Positions 9,771 through 17,692 of a DNA stretch of 39,842 nucleotides are shown here, in pieces. The notes below the pieces were generated by a model. It searched no databases. It was given only the letters and a program-made list of their open reading frames with translations, and had not been told where the DNA came from. Each line of letters starts with the position of its first letter. Position 1 is the stretch's first letter. The stretch covers positions 1-39,842 of the forward strand of contig JAEUNJ010000009.1 of the NCBI GenBank assembly GCA_016791145.1. Reading direction: 5' to 3'. Source of the DNA: Rhodocyclaceae bacterium. Lineage in GTDB: Bacteria > Pseudomonadota > Gammaproteobacteria > Burkholderiales > Rhodocyclaceae. Position numbers and translations under genes: made by a program.

Positions 9771-10721
9771 TTGAACGGACCGGCGGATTTCTCGGCGCCG
9801 GGCTGGCTGCCCGGCGGCCACCTGCAGACTCTCTGGCCGCTCCTGCGCAAGGGAAGTCCGCCCCACTACCAGCGCGAGCGCTGGGCGACGCCGGACGGGG
9901 ATTTCATCGACCTGGACTGGCTCCGGGCGCCCGAGACCGCACCCCTGCTGGTCCTGTTCCATGGCCTGGAGGGAAGTTCCCGCAGCCATTATGCGATCAG
10001 TATCATGCGCGAGACGGCGGCGCGCGGATGGGGCGGCGTGGTGATTCATTTCCGCGGCTGTTCGGGGGAGCCGAACCACCTGCTCCGCGCCTACCATTCG
10101 GGCGACTCCGAGGAGATCGACTGGATCCTGCGAAGGCTGTCCGGCATGGGGCGGCCCCTGTACGCCGTGGGCGTCTCCCTTGGCGGGAACGCCCTCCTGA
10201 AATGGCTGGGCGAGCGGGGCGCGGCGGCCGGGGACGTCCTGGGCGCAGCCGTGGCCGTCAGCGCACCGGTCGACCTGGCCGCCGGTAACGAGGCACTGCG
10301 CACCGGATTCAGCCGCGTCTATACCCGGCATTTCCTCGCGACCCTGGTGCCGAAGGCCCTGCAAAAGGCGCGGCGATTCCCGGGCTGCCTGGATGTCGAA
10401 CGGATCGTCCGCAGCCGGTCCCTCGGCGACTTCGACGACGCCTATACCGCGCCGGCCCACGGCTTCAGCGATGCACGGGACTACTATCGGCGCGCCAGCG
10501 CCGGCGCATACCTGGGCGGGATTCGCGTGCCCACCCTGATGATCAATGGTCTCAACGATCCCTTCCTTCCGCCCCATGCCCTGCCGAACCTGGCCTCCTT
10601 GCCCCATGCCGTGACCCTGGAGATCCCTGCCGGCGGCGGCCACGTGGGATTCGTGTCAGGAGGATTCCCGGGAGACAACGGATGGCTGGCAAAGCGCATC
10701 CATTCCTTCCTGCCGGCGTGA
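9771..10721 (+). CDS. YheT-family alpha/beta hydrolase
   Basis: A 316-aa alpha/beta hydrolase of the YheT/ABHD group. It opens with FSAPGWLPGGHLQTLWP, the family hallmark. The nucleophile elbow is GVSLGGNALLKW, the acid is in NGLNDPFLP and the histidine in GGGHVGF. YheT-like proteins are predicted esterases; a physiological substrate is not settled. The best start is TTG 9771 with GGAGGAG six bases before it; in-frame codons further upstream give a low-complexity Pro/Arg segment. It lies 160 bp after the SnoaL-like gene; that gap shows nothing I can name. Confidence 0.9.
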   Translation: MNGPADFSAPGWLPGGHLQTLWPLLRKGSPPHYQRERWATPDGDFIDLDWLRAPETAPLLVLFHGLEGSSRSHYAISIMRETAARGWGGVVIHFRGCSGEPNHLLRAYHSGDSEEIDWILRRLSGMGRPLYAVGVSLGGNALLKWLGERGAAAGDVLGAAVAVSAPVDLAAGNEALRTGFSRVYTRHFLATLVPKALQKARRFPGCLDVERIVRSRSLGDFDDAYTAPAHGFSDARDYYRRASAGAYLGGIRVPTLMINGLNDPFLPPHALPNLASLPHAVTLEIPAGGGHVGFVSGGFPGDNGWLAKRIHSFLPA

Positions 10722-10759
10722 CACCGGTCACGGCCCGCCGGGGCGGGCGCGGCGGATGA

Positions 10760-10768
10760 TGCGATAAT
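10760..10768 (+). promoter_or_regulatory. Candidate extended -10 promoter for phosphohexomutase
   Basis: TGCGATAAT is an extended -10 element 26 bp before the ATG, predicting a leader of about 20 nt. No clear -35. Confidence 0.45.
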
Positions 10769-10794
10769 CGAAAGCCCTCCGAAACCCTCGCCCC

Positions 10795-12171
10795 ATGACG
10801 CCCATCGCCCAGGAGATTTTCAAGGCCTACGACATCCGTGGCATCGTCGGGGCCAGCCTCACCTCGGAGGCGGCGCGGCAGATCGGTCTCGCGCTGGGCA
10901 CCGAGGCTTTGGGCCGGGGGGTGCGCGCCATCGCGGTCGGCCGCGACGGCAGGTTGTCGGGCCCGGAGTTGTCCGCCGCCCTGTCGGCCGGCATCACGGC
11001 CACGGGAGTGGACGTGATCGATATCGGACGGGTGCCGACCCCCGTCACCTATTTCGCCGGCATCGAGTTGCGGACCGGCAGTTGCGTGTCCGTCACGGGC
11101 AGCCACAACCCCCCCGAATACAACGGGATGAAGATGGTCCTGGGAGGCCAGACCCTGTTCGGGGAACAGGTGCAGGATCTGCGCCGGCGCATCGAGCGTC
11201 AGGCCTTCGCGGAAGGCGCCGGAGTGGTTCGCCACGCCGACGTGCGGGGCGCCTACCTGGCACGGATCGCCGGCGATGTGACGCTCGCTCGGCCCATGAA
11301 GGTGGCCGTCGACTGCGGCAATGGCGTCGCCGGGACTTTCGCCCCCGAACTGCTGCGCCGCCTCGGCTGCGAGGTCGTCGAGCTGTTCTGCGAAGTGGAT
11401 GGTCGCTTCCCGAACCACCATCCCGACCCGTCGAAACCGGAGAACCTGGAAGACCTGCGCCGCGCGCTACGCGATACCGACGCGGAGTTGGGTCTCGCCT
11501 TCGACGGCGATGGTGACCGGCTGGGAGTCGTCACCAAGGACGGCGAGATCATCTATCCGGACCGGCAATTGATGCTGTTCGCGGCGGACGTGCTGACGCG
11601 GAATCCCGGCGCACCCATCGTCTTCGACGTCAAGTGCTCCCGCTGGGTCGCCGAATCGGTCCGCCACCAGGGCGGAAAGCCCGTCATGTGGAATACCGGC
11701 CATGCGCTGATCAAGGCCAAGCTGAGGGAAACCGGAGCACCCTTCGGGGGCGAGATGAGCGGGCACATGTTCTTCGCCGAACGCTGGTATGGTTTCGACG
11801 ACGGCCTGTACGCGGCAGCGCGCCTGCTGGAGATCGTATCCCGCTGGCCTGATGCCAACTGGCCTCTGAAGCACCTGCCCAAGGGCGCGTCCACGCCGGA
11901 GATCAACCTCCCGATGCAGGAAGGTCAGCCGGCGCTGCTGGTCCAGCGCCTGAAGTCGAACGGCGGATTCCCCGGTGCCCGGGAACTAGTCACCCTCGAC
12001 GGCATCCGTGCCGAGTACGAAGATGGTTTTGGCCTGGCGCGCGCTTCGAACACGACGCCTGTCGTGGTCCTGCGCTTCGAGGGGGACGACGACGCGGCCC
12101 TGGAGCGCATCCAGGCGGAATTCCGGGCCGCCATTCGCAAGGCTTGGCCGGGTCTGCAACCAGGATTCTGA
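10795..12171 (+). CDS. Phosphomannomutase/phosphoglucomutase (AlgC type)
   Basis: Alpha-D-phosphohexomutase of 458 aa converting 6-phospho to 1-phospho hexoses for nucleotide-sugar, LPS and exopolysaccharide synthesis. Motifs in order: FKAYDIRG at the N-terminus, the phosphoserine loop TGSHNPPEYNG with Ser103, the metal-binding DGDGDR loop near residue 240, the sugar-binding GEMSGH, and the C-terminal phosphate site around RASNTTP. This set and length match AlgC/ManB-type bifunctional enzymes. It ends 5 bp from the stop of a convergent Nudix gene. Which sugar dominates cannot be read from sequence. Confidence 0.94.
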   Translation: MTPIAQEIFKAYDIRGIVGASLTSEAARQIGLALGTEALGRGVRAIAVGRDGRLSGPELSAALSAGITATGVDVIDIGRVPTPVTYFAGIELRTGSCVSVTGSHNPPEYNGMKMVLGGQTLFGEQVQDLRRRIERQAFAEGAGVVRHADVRGAYLARIAGDVTLARPMKVAVDCGNGVAGTFAPELLRRLGCEVVELFCEVDGRFPNHHPDPSKPENLEDLRRALRDTDAELGLAFDGDGDRLGVVTKDGEIIYPDRQLMLFAADVLTRNPGAPIVFDVKCSRWVAESVRHQGGKPVMWNTGHALIKAKLRETGAPFGGEMSGHMFFAERWYGFDDGLYAAARLLEIVSRWPDANWPLKHLPKGASTPEINLPMQEGQPALLVQRLKSNGGFPGARELVTLDGIRAEYEDGFGLARASNTTPVVVLRFEGDDDAALERIQAEFRAAIRKAWPGLQPGF

Positions 12172-12176
12172 GCGTT

Positions 12177-12677
12177 TCAGCCCCCGGCCGACCGGCCGCG
12201 CAGCCAATCCCGGATGGCAAGCCCCGTCCCGAAATCCCAGGGGCGAAGCCTGTCGGGGGCGATCTCCCGGTACTCCGCGAGTTCCTCGTTGAGCGTGATG
12301 ACACCTTCGGCCCGCACCTCATACGCGATGATGACCTCATGCTTGCGCTGGAAGGGATAGACGCCGATCAGGGACACCATCTTCGCCGCCAGGCCGAGTT
12401 CCTCCAGCACTTCGCGGGCCACGGCCTCCTCGGGAGTCTCACCCCGCTCCAGGAACCCCGTGATCAGGCCGAACATCTTCTCCGGCCATGCGGCGTTGCG
12501 GGCAAGGATCACCTGGCCGTCGCGCACCACGAGGCCGGCCACGACCGGTGCCGGATTGTCCCAATGGACGAATCCGCAGGATGTATCCGGGCAACAATCC
12601 CTTTCCCGTCCGCCGTTGTGCCGGGTTTCGAGGCAGCCACCGCAGCGCGGGCAGAACCGCCAGCCCGCACCGGCCAT
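12177..12677 (-). CDS. Nudix hydrolase with N-terminal zinc ribbon
   Basis: A 166-aa protein with an N-terminal zinc ribbon (FCPRCGG near residue 9 and CCPDTSCGFVHW) followed by a complete Nudix domain whose box GFLERGETPEEAV and REVLEELGL is canonical. The arrangement resembles NADH/NAD pyrophosphatases, but the protein lacks the longer N-terminal domain of NudC, so the substrate is open. The ATG overlaps the stop of the upstream PEP-CTERM gene (TGATG), suggesting coupled translation of an intracellular enzyme with an exported protein. Confidence 0.85.
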   Translation of the reverse strand: MAGAGWRFCPRCGGCLETRHNGGRERDCCPDTSCGFVHWDNPAPVVAGLVVRDGQVILARNAAWPEKMFGLITGFLERGETPEEAVAREVLEELGLAAKMVSLIGVYPFQRKHEVIIAYEVRAEGVITLNEELAEYREIAPDRLRPWDFGTGLAIRDWLRGRSAGG

Positions 12678-13336
12678 CAGGTCCCGGCCCGCCGCCGTCG
12701 CAAGGCCGCGAGCGCACCCAGGCCCGCGACCATCAGGACATGGGTCTCCGGTTCCGGCACCGGCGCAGCCAGGCGAACGTTGTCGAGCCGGGCGTAGTCA
12801 TTGCCGCCGGTCTTGAAATCGGCATTGACGTAGATGCCCTGCAGATTGCCCAGCACGGCGGAAAACTGCGCCGCGCTCACCGGAGCCAGGGTAAGCGTGA
12901 AGGGATTGAACGCCCGCCAGGCCGACTCGGTCAGCGCGAAACTGAAATGCGTGAATGCCGTGCCCGGTGTGGCGAACGGAAATGCGGCCAGCGCGGTCAT
13001 GCCGTCGCTGATGATCGCCACCGGCCAGGGCGAACCCGGGTCGCTCAGGCTGTCGGCCAGATCCAAACTCACGGTGCCGCCGGCGAATGCCGTCTTGTCG
13101 CCGAGGAACTTGCCCGGCGCGGAGAAGACGTTCCAGGAATGGGTGTCGCGGGTGGAGATGAACCCGGTCTCGGCGACCACGGGCAACGGGTCCGGCAGCG
13201 CGAAGGGAACCCCCAGAAGATTGACGGTCGCCCAACCTTCATCGCCCGATCCGAAGTCCGATACCACCGGTGCCGGTCCGGCCATTACCGCGCCACTACC
13301 CCACGCAAGCAGGAATGCGGCCACTATTTTCTTCAT
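12677..13336 (-). CDS. PEP-CTERM sorting domain protein
   Basis: A 219-aa exported protein. The N-terminal signal peptide MKKIVAAFLLAWGSGAVMAG is followed by a beta-rich domain opening VSDFGSGDEGW and later containing an AIISDGMTALA segment, reminiscent of laminin-B-like PEP-CTERM proteins. The C-terminus has the sorting signal: VPEPETHVLM, a hydrophobic helix, and a terminal RRRR cluster. Such proteins are processed by exosortases (EpsH/Xrt) and linked to exopolysaccharide production. No exosortase is in the window. AGGAGA precedes the ATG at ideal spacing. The domain likeness is tentative; the C-terminal signal is clear. Confidence 0.9.
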   Translation of the reverse strand: MKKIVAAFLLAWGSGAVMAGPAPVVSDFGSGDEGWATVNLLGVPFALPDPLPVVAETGFISTRDTHSWNVFSAPGKFLGDKTAFAGGTVSLDLADSLSDPGSPWPVAIISDGMTALAAFPFATPGTAFTHFSFALTESAWRAFNPFTLTLAPVSAAQFSAVLGNLQGIYVNADFKTGGNDYARLDNVRLAAPVPEPETHVLMVAGLGALAALRRRRAGT

Positions 13337-13459
13337 CGGCTTCTCCTTTCCGGCACCATCACGATGCCTGGCACGACGGGGCCAGGGGCTGGGTATCCGA
13401 GGCTAGCATTCCCGGTATCCCGCTTGCAATAGTCCGACCGGACCCATCGCCCCCGGAAT

Positions 13460-13756
13460 TCAGCGCATCTTGGGGTTCAGGCTGCCCCTGTTGTAATCGG
13501 GGTCTCCCGGCATGACCGTGCGCCCCAGGCCGAACCACCCCCCCTGGGCGTCGGCCGGTCGCACGCGGTTCTCCGGGTACTGTTCCGCCACCTTGCGGGC
13601 AGCGGCGGCCTTGTTCGCATCCAGGTACTCCCAGCGGCCGTTCGGATGCAACAGCACCTTGTCGCCAGCGGCCGTGATCCCTTCGACCGGGGCTCCGTCC
13701 CGGGCCGAGGCGGACAGCCCGGCCGCGGCCAGCAGGGCCACGAGGGCCCGCTTCAC
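13460..13756 (-). CDS. Small exported protein of unknown function
   Basis: A 98-aa protein with a signal peptide ([18 protein letters not shown]). The mature part contains [18 protein letters not shown], a segment I have seen in other small proteobacterial periplasmic proteins, and a C-terminal tail with [15 protein letters not shown]. No function can be assigned. The start is GTG overlapping the alaS stop by four bases (GTGA), so it is translationally coupled to alaS. I find no reason for that pairing. Confidence 0.75.
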   Translation of the reverse strand: MKRALVALLAAAGLSASARDGAPVEGITAAGDKVLLHPNGRWEYLDANKAAAARKVAEQYPENRVRPADAQGGWFGLGRTVMPGDPDYNRGSLNPKMR

Positions 13757-16374
13757 AGCCTTGCCTCGACCCAGGATTGCACCGACGCCAGGGCGGCCGG
13801 CAGGGCGGCCTCGTCCGTGCCACCGGCCTGGGCCATGTCGGGGCGCCCGCCTCCCTTGCCGCCGACCTGCGTGGCGACCGAATTGACCAGTTCGCCGGCC
13901 TTGAGCCTGGCCGTCAGGTCGGCCGTGACACCGGCAATCAGGCTCACCTTTCCGTCCTGGGCCGTCGCCAATACGATGGCCGCGCTCTTCAGCCTGTCCT
14001 TCAGCTTGTCCAGGGTTTCCCGCAAGGCCTTCGGATCGGCGCCGTCCAGGCGGGCCGCCAGGACCTTGATCCCCTTCACGTCTACGGCCCGGTCCGCCAG
14101 GTCGTCGCCTTGGCTGGCCGCCAACCTGGATTTCAGACGGGCAAGTTCCTTCTCCAGGGCCTTCACGTTGTCGAGAATCTGCACGACTCTCTGAACCGCC
14201 TCCTGGGGCTGGGCCTTCACGTGGGAAACGATCTCGTCCAGCCGCCCAAGCTGCTGCTGCACGAAGGCAAGGGCGCCATCGCCCGTGACGGCCTCGATGC
14301 GCCGGACACCCGCCGCGACGCCACCCTCGGCGACGATCTTGAAGAAGCCGATGTCGCCGCTGCGCCCCACGTGGGTGCCGCCGCAGAGTTCCCGCGACGA
14401 CCCGATGTCGATGACCCGGACCTCGTCGCCGTACTTCTCGCCGAAGAGCATCATCGCGCCGGACTTCTGGGCCTCGTCGATTCCCATCACCTGCGCGCGA
14501 GTGCCGCCATTCGCGATGACTTCCGCATTGACGAGGGCCTCGACCCGGCGGAGTTCGTCGTCGGTCAGCGGCTGGGTGTGCGCGAAGTCGAAACGGGTCT
14601 TGTCCGGGTCCACCAGCGAGCCCTTCTGCTGCACGTGGGCACCGAGTACTTCCCGCAACGCCTTGTGCATCAGGTGGGTCGCCGAATGGTTGCGGGCGGT
14701 CGCGGCGCGGGCCTTCGTGTCCACCCGGGCGGTGACGCCATTGCCCACCGTCAGCTTGCCGGTCGTGACGACTCCGTGGTGGCCGAACACGGCCGCCTGA
14801 ATCTTCTGGGTGTCCTCGACGGCGAAGATGCCATGCACCGAGCGCAGTTCCCCCCGGTCGCCCACCTGGCCTCCGGACTCGGCGTAGAACGGCGTCTCGT
14901 CCAGGACGACGATGCCCATGTCGCCTTCGGCCAGTTCATTGACCGGCGCCCCGTCCTTGTAGAGGGCAAGCACGTTGCCCCGGGTTTCCAGCAGGTCGTA
15001 CCCGCGGAACCCGGTGGCCGGCCCTTCGTACTCCAGGTTCGCCGCCATCCTGAACTTGCCGGCGGCCCGGGCCTGCTCCTTCTGGCGGGCCATCGCGGCG
15101 TCGAAGGCAGCCGCATCCACCGTGACCCCCCGCTCGCGGCAGACGTCGGCGGTCAGATCCAACGGGAAGCCGAAGGTGTCGTGCAGCTTGAAGGCGGTAT
15201 CGCCGTCGAAGACCTTCGTTCCGGCCTCGGCCATCGCGGCCAGGTCCGCCTCGAGGATGGCCATGCCGTGCTCGATGGTGGAGAAGAAGCGCTCCTCCTC
15301 CTGGCGCAGGATTTCCATGACACGAAACTCTCCTGCCTTCAACTCCGGATAGGCGTCTCCCATCTCGGCCACCAGGTCCGGCACCATCCGGTGGAAGAAG
15401 GCCGACCGCGCACCCAGCTTCCAGCCGTGCCGTATCGCCCGGCGGATGATCCGGCGCAGCACATAGCCGCGACCCTCGTTGCCGGGGATCACCCCGTCGG
15501 CGAGCAGGAAGGCGCAGGCGCGGATGTGGTCGGCCAGCACCTTGAGCGAGGGGGACGCCAGGTCGGCGCCGGAAGTCTCCCGCGCTGCCGCCTTGATCAG
15601 GTTCTGGAACAGGTCGATCTCGTAGTTGCTGTGCACGTGCTGCAGGACCGCGGCGATCCGCTCGAGGCCCATGCCCGTGTCCACGCTGGGCTTGGGCAGC
15701 GGATGCATGACACCGTGCTCGTCCCGGTTGAACTGCATGAACACGTTGTTCCAGATCTCGATGTAGCGATCGCCGTCCTGGTCCTCGGAGCCCGGAGGGC
15801 CGCCCCAGATCTCCGGGCCATGGTCATAGAAGATCTCCGAGCAGGGACCGCAGGGCCCCGTGTCACCCATCATCCAGAAGTTGTCCGAGGCATAGCGGGC
15901 GCCCTTGTTGTCGCCAATGCGGACGCACCGCTCGGGCGGAACGCCGATCTCCTTCGTCCAGATGTCGTAGGCCTCGTCGTCCTCCGCGTAGACGGTGGTC
16001 CAGAGCTTGTCCTTTGGCAGCTTGAAGACTTCGGTCAGAAGTTCCCACGCGTAATGGAGGGCATCGCGCTTGAAATAGTCGCCGAAGCTGAAATTGCCCA
16101 GCATCTCGAAGAAGGTGTGGTGCCGTGCCGTGTAGCCCACGTTCTCCAGGTCGTTGTGCTTCCCGCCCGCACGGACGCATTTCTGGGAGGTGGCCGCCCG
16201 GTTGTAGGAGCGCCGGTCGAAACCGAGGAACACGTCCTTGAACTGGTTCATCCCGGCGTTCGTGAACAGCAGGGTGGGGTCCTCGTGGGGCACCAGGGAA
16301 CTGGAGGCCACCACCTGATGGCCCTTGGAGGCGAAGAAATCGAGGAACCCGCGGCGGATATCGGCGCTTTTCAT
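13753..16374 (-). CDS. alaS: Alanyl-tRNA synthetase
   Basis: Class II aminoacyl-tRNA synthetase of 873 aa (E. coli 876 aa). The start [14 protein letters not shown] is typical. Catalytic-domain landmarks include [18 protein letters not shown] and [18 protein letters not shown]. The editing domain has the zinc/editing residues in HSATHLMH and [10 protein letters not shown]. The C-terminal C-Ala domain ends with [12 protein letters not shown]. The ATG at 16374 is chosen; 28 in-frame residues upstream are not family-like. TAAAAT at 16414-16419 on this strand is the likely -10, and a long palindrome covers the -35 region. Confidence 0.98.
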   Translation of the reverse strand: MKSADIRRGFLDFFASKGHQVVASSSLVPHEDPTLLFTNAGMNQFKDVFLGFDRRSYNRAATSQKCVRAGGKHNDLENVGYTARHHTFFEMLGNFSFGDYFKRDALHYAWELLTEVFKLPKDKLWTTVYAEDDEAYDIWTKEIGVPPERCVRIGDNKGARYASDNFWMMGDTGPCGPCSEIFYDHGPEIWGGPPGSEDQDGDRYIEIWNNVFMQFNRDEHGVMHPLPKPSVDTGMGLERIAAVLQHVHSNYEIDLFQNLIKAAARETSGADLASPSLKVLADHIRACAFLLADGVIPGNEGRGYVLRRIIRRAIRHGWKLGARSAFFHRMVPDLVAEMGDAYPELKAGEFRVMEILRQEEERFFSTIEHGMAILEADLAAMAEAGTKVFDGDTAFKLHDTFGFPLDLTADVCRERGVTVDAAAFDAAMARQKEQARAAGKFRMAANLEYEGPATGFRGYDLLETRGNVLALYKDGAPVNELAEGDMGIVVLDETPFYAESGGQVGDRGELRSVHGIFAVEDTQKIQAAVFGHHGVVTTGKLTVGNGVTARVDTKARAATARNHSATHLMHKALREVLGAHVQQKGSLVDPDKTRFDFAHTQPLTDDELRRVEALVNAEVIANGGTRAQVMGIDEAQKSGAMMLFGEKYGDEVRVIDIGSSRELCGGTHVGRSGDIGFFKIVAEGGVAAGVRRIEAVTGDGALAFVQQQLGRLDEIVSHVKAQPQEAVQRVVQILDNVKALEKELARLKSRLAASQGDDLADRAVDVKGIKVLAARLDGADPKALRETLDKLKDRLKSAAIVLATAQDGKVSLIAGVTADLTARLKAGELVNSVATQVGGKGGGRPDMAQAGGTDEAALPAALASVQSWVEARL

Positions 16375-16413
16375 TGGACAGAAGCCTGCAACGCAAAACG
16401 TTGATTTTACGTG

Positions 16414-16419
16414 AACCCG
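16414..16419 (-). promoter_or_regulatory. Candidate -10 box for alaS
   Basis: Reverse-strand TAAAAT lies 40 bp upstream of the alaS ATG. With normal spacing its -35 would fall at about 16437-16442, inside the long inverted repeat at 16431-16462. Confidence 0.45.
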
Positions 16420-16430
16420 CTCCCGGAAAC

Positions 16431-16462
16431 GACAATGGCCCGCGATCGCGCGGGCCATTGTC
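16431..16462. promoter_or_regulatory. 14-bp perfect inverted repeat upstream of alaS
   Basis: Arms GACAATGGCCCGCG (16431-16444) and CGCGGGCCATTGTC (16449-16462) pair perfectly around ATCG. It lies between the stop of the exported-protein gene at 16480 and alaS, both on the reverse strand. It can be read as the terminator of that gene (no T-run follows) or as an operator over the alaS -35. E. coli AlaRS is known to repress its own gene through a palindrome at its promoter, which makes the second reading worth testing. Confidence 0.6.
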
Positions 16463-16479
16463 GGTCGAAATTCACGTTC

Positions 16480-16845
16480 TCAGCGGGCGGGCCGGTCCGG
16501 CTTGCCATCGCGGTTGAAATCGTGCTGGCGGTCGTGTTTCTGCCGATGGATCCGCCGCCCCTGCCGGTCCTGGGCCTTGTGGATGCGGGCCCGCTCCCGG
16601 GCGGTGACGGTGCCGTCGGCCTTGGCCTTGTCTTCCAGGACCTGCACGCGGGCCTGGCCCTTCTCGAGGCGGGCCGCTTCCCGGGGGGTCAGGGCGCCGG
16701 ACTGCACCCCTTGCTCGATGCGCCGCTCCTGGTTGGCCTGGCGCTGGTCGATGCGCGGCGTGCCGGTCCCCGGCACGGGGGACTGGGCGGTGGCGGACAG
16801 GGAAACGGCCGCCAACAGGGCGGCCAGGAGCTTCGTGGAATTCAT
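16480..16845 (-). CDS. Small exported, highly charged helical protein
   Basis: A 121-aa protein with signal peptide (MNSTKLLAALLAAVSLSATA, cut before QSP). The mature part is helical and rich in Arg, Lys, Glu and Gln: SGALTPREAARLEKGQARV, then KADGTVTARERARIHKAQ and RRIHRQKHD. The C-terminus HDFNRDGKPD looks like a lone calcium-loop motif (DxNxDG), and KADGTVT also has a DG. Similar proteins occur in proteobacteria but I know no function or name. AAAGGA precedes the ATG at 16845; a longer in-frame ATG at 16962 gives no signal peptide at the N-terminus. Confidence 0.8.
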   Translation of the reverse strand: MNSTKLLAALLAAVSLSATAQSPVPGTGTPRIDQRQANQERRIEQGVQSGALTPREAARLEKGQARVQVLEDKAKADGTVTARERARIHKAQDRQGRRIHRQKHDRQHDFNRDGKPDRPAR

Positions 16846-16942
16846 GATTTTCGTCCTTTCCGGTTTGAATGGGGGGGTTCCCATGGCGTCCACAACGCGC
16901 GATGGACGCCCATCGGTGACGGCACAGGTGTAAAGGGCTGTT

Positions 16943-17692
16943 TCAGCGGTTCCCGACATCATCGGGAGAGAAAAGGTCCGGACGGTCGCTGAAGACCGCC
17001 GCCACTCCCCAGCCGAACAGCGTCCCGGCGCTCCCGGGGTCGTTTACCGTGTAGCAGGCCAGCGGCCGTCCGGCCTCGACGACGTCGCGAGCCATGGCGA
17101 CGTCGAGGGCAGATGCCGATGCGTGGAGCGCGACGCAATCGTGCCGCCGCATCCGTTCCCGCCAGTCCTCCGGAACCCTGGACACCAGCAGGGCCCGCTC
17201 GATGCCGGGAGCCGTCCGCGCAGCGGCGGCGAGCGCATCCTCGGAGAAGGAGGACAGAAGCAGGGCCAGGTCCGCGTGGCGCCGCATCATGCGTGACGCC
17301 ACGGCGGTGACGGCCTCGCCGGTGGCAGTCTCCGCTCCGGTCGACGGTTTGATCTCCACGTTCGCCCCCACGCCGAGGACGGCACAGAGTGCCAGCGCCT
17401 CCTCGAGGGAGGGAATCCGCTCGCCGGCAAAGGCCCCGTGGTGCCGCGCCCCGGCATCGAGGGCGGACAGCCGCGCGGCGCCGAGGCTGTCCACCCGGCC
17501 CCCGCCGCCGGTGGTCCGCGTGACCGTCTCGTCATGGATCAGCACCGGCACCCCGTCGGCCGAAAGCATGGCATCGAACTCCACGGCCCGGCATCCCAGG
17601 CGGGCGGCGATGCGCAATCCCGCGAGGGTGTTCTCCGGCGCCAGGGCTCCGCCGCAGCGGTGGGCGATGACGCGGGGATAGCGCCAGCGCAT
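16943..17692 (-). CDS. ugpQ: Glycerophosphodiester phosphodiesterase (UgpQ-like)
   Basis: Cytosolic GDPD-family enzyme, 249 aa (E. coli UgpQ 247 aa), hydrolysing glycerophosphodiesters to glycerol-3-phosphate and an alcohol. Catalytic motifs are present: IAHRCGG with His11, PENT at 19-22, EFD with Glu38 and Asp40, and His53 in LIHDETVTRTTGG. NVEIKP and a late FSDRPDLF follow as expected. No signal peptide. The ATG overlaps the stop of the upstream binding-protein gene (TGATG), linking both in one operon. A substrate-binding protein beside it supports phosphodiester uptake and use. Confidence 0.93.
   Translation of the reverse strand: MRWRYPRVIAHRCGGALAPENTLAGLRIAARLGCRAVEFDAMLSADGVPVLIHDETVTRTTGGGGRVDSLGAARLSALDAGARHHGAFAGERIPSLEEALALCAVLGVGANVEIKPSTGAETATGEAVTAVASRMMRRHADLALLLSSFSEDALAAAARTAPGIERALLVSRVPEDWRERMRRHDCVALHASASALDVAMARDVVEAGRPLACYTVNDPGSAGTLFGWGVAAVFSDRPDLFSPDDVGNR

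Noticed and set aside
10722..10760. Hairpin after the YheT gene as terminator
   Set aside because: The CCCGCC/GGCGGG arms have only a two-base loop and no T-run; such GC repeats are common by chance here.
13777..16404. 875-codon open frame antisense to alaS
   Set aside because: It mirrors alaS codon by codon on the other strand, is rich in Gly, Arg, His and Val without any recognisable domain, and alaS is unmistakable. It is a GC-driven shadow frame.
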